Source of the DNA: Leptolinea sp964404415 | GTDB lineage: Bacteria > Chloroflexota > Anaerolineae > Anaerolineales > Anaerolineaceae | Reading direction: 5' to 3' | Assembly (NCBI GenBank): GCA_964404415.1 | Contig: CAYOKC010000195.1 | Location: 1 to 5,179, forward strand | DNA length: 5,179 bases | Part shown: piece after piece, positions 5,083-5,179 of the stretch | Layout: each line of letters begins with the position of its first letter | How positions within the stretch are numbered: the stretch's first letter is position 1 | Notes under the pieces: generated by a model | What the model was told of the DNA's origin: nothing | The model's database searches: none | What the model saw: the letters and a program-made list of their open reading frames with translations, nothing else | Position numbers and translations under genes: made by a program

Positions 5083-5152
5083 GTAGGGGCGAAGCATCCG
5101 GAAATTATCATTGCTCCGGAGACTCACCTTATGCCGGATGCTTCGCCCCTAC
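5083..5152 (-). repeat. 70-nt REP-like element, right copy (inverted)
   Basis: The arms (5083-5101 and 5134-5152) are identical to those of the left copy. The 32-nt centre, when inverse complemented, matches the left centre at 23 of 32 positions without gaps, so this copy lies in opposite orientation. Its small inner palindrome CTCCGGAG (5114-5121) is perfect. Just outside the left arm, CGCGACCG continues the similarity to the 270-298 element. It lies 65 nt upstream of the RAYT start. Confidence 0.85.
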
Positions 5153-5179
5153 GCGATTATGACGCCTCACCTTCTACGA

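Larger units (their letters stand above)
4366..5152. mobile_element. REP/RAYT unit (REPtron-like): RAYT gene between inverted REP elements
   Basis: The unit is a 70-nt palindromic element, a 63-nt gap, the RAYT gene, a 65-nt gap and a second 70-nt element in inverted orientation. RAYTs are domesticated relatives of IS200/IS605 transposases; in known cases they are flanked by the REP sequences they bind and help to spread. The unit is visibly poorer in G+C than the phage genes: a sampled 60-base line of the RAYT gene (4501-4560) is about 42% G+C, against 55-63% in sampled lines of the GH25 gene. It ends the phage gene array and is transcribed towards it. No target-site duplication is seen, as expected for this superfamily. 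Whether the entire unit moved in together is inference. Confidence 0.7.

Noticed and set aside
4366..5152. CRISPR-like or retron-like reading of the two repeats.
   Set aside because: There are only two copies, inverted, separated by a transposase gene, with no spacers, cas genes or reverse transcriptase.

Overview
The window looks like the lysis and virion-structure segment of a tailed-phage-type gene cluster (prophage, phage remnant or domesticated particle cluster) in a moderately high-G+C bacterium. It is followed by a lower-G+C REP-associated tyrosine transposase (RAYT) gene framed by two inverted palindromic repeats. The host cannot be fixed from the sequence. Palindromes beginning GTAGGGGCG and short CTTCGACAAGCTCAG-type repeats are, from general knowledge, abundant in Chloroflexota (Anaerolineae) and some other environmental bacteria, so a Chloroflexota genome or MAG is my best guess.

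Layout. Positions 8-211: small two-helix membrane protein, probably a holin. Positions 212-360: spacer with a perfect 29-nt palindrome. Positions 361-801: small phage protein whose C-terminal half is built from dispersed repeats translated in frame. Positions 798-1484: GH25 lysozyme (endolysin). Positions 1469-2137: adaptor-like head-tail connector. Positions 2122-2628: Cys-rich protein resembling the tail end of phage minor head/morphogenesis proteins. Positions 2628-3134 and 3138-3908: two virion or tail proteins, the second with a fiber-like C-terminal domain. Positions 3922-4317: small beta-rich accessory protein. Genes from 361 to 4317 are all on the plus strand with overlaps or gaps of at most 13 nt, so they read as one operon. 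Holin and GH25 would form the lysis pair; the rest would build the head-tail junction and tail.

Positions 4366-5152 are a separate unit: a minus-strand RAYT gene (HUH single-strand endonuclease) between two 70-nt elements with identical 19-bp arms, in opposite orientation to one another. Each begins with GTAG, the tetranucleotide known at the foot of REP hairpins acted on by RAYTs. A shorter relative of these elements lies at 270-298, so the window shows both a likely source (RAYT plus its REPs) and a dispersed copy. This REP/RAYT unit and the in-gene repeat mosaic are the most interesting parts. I see no CRISPR array, tRNA, rRNA or defence system.
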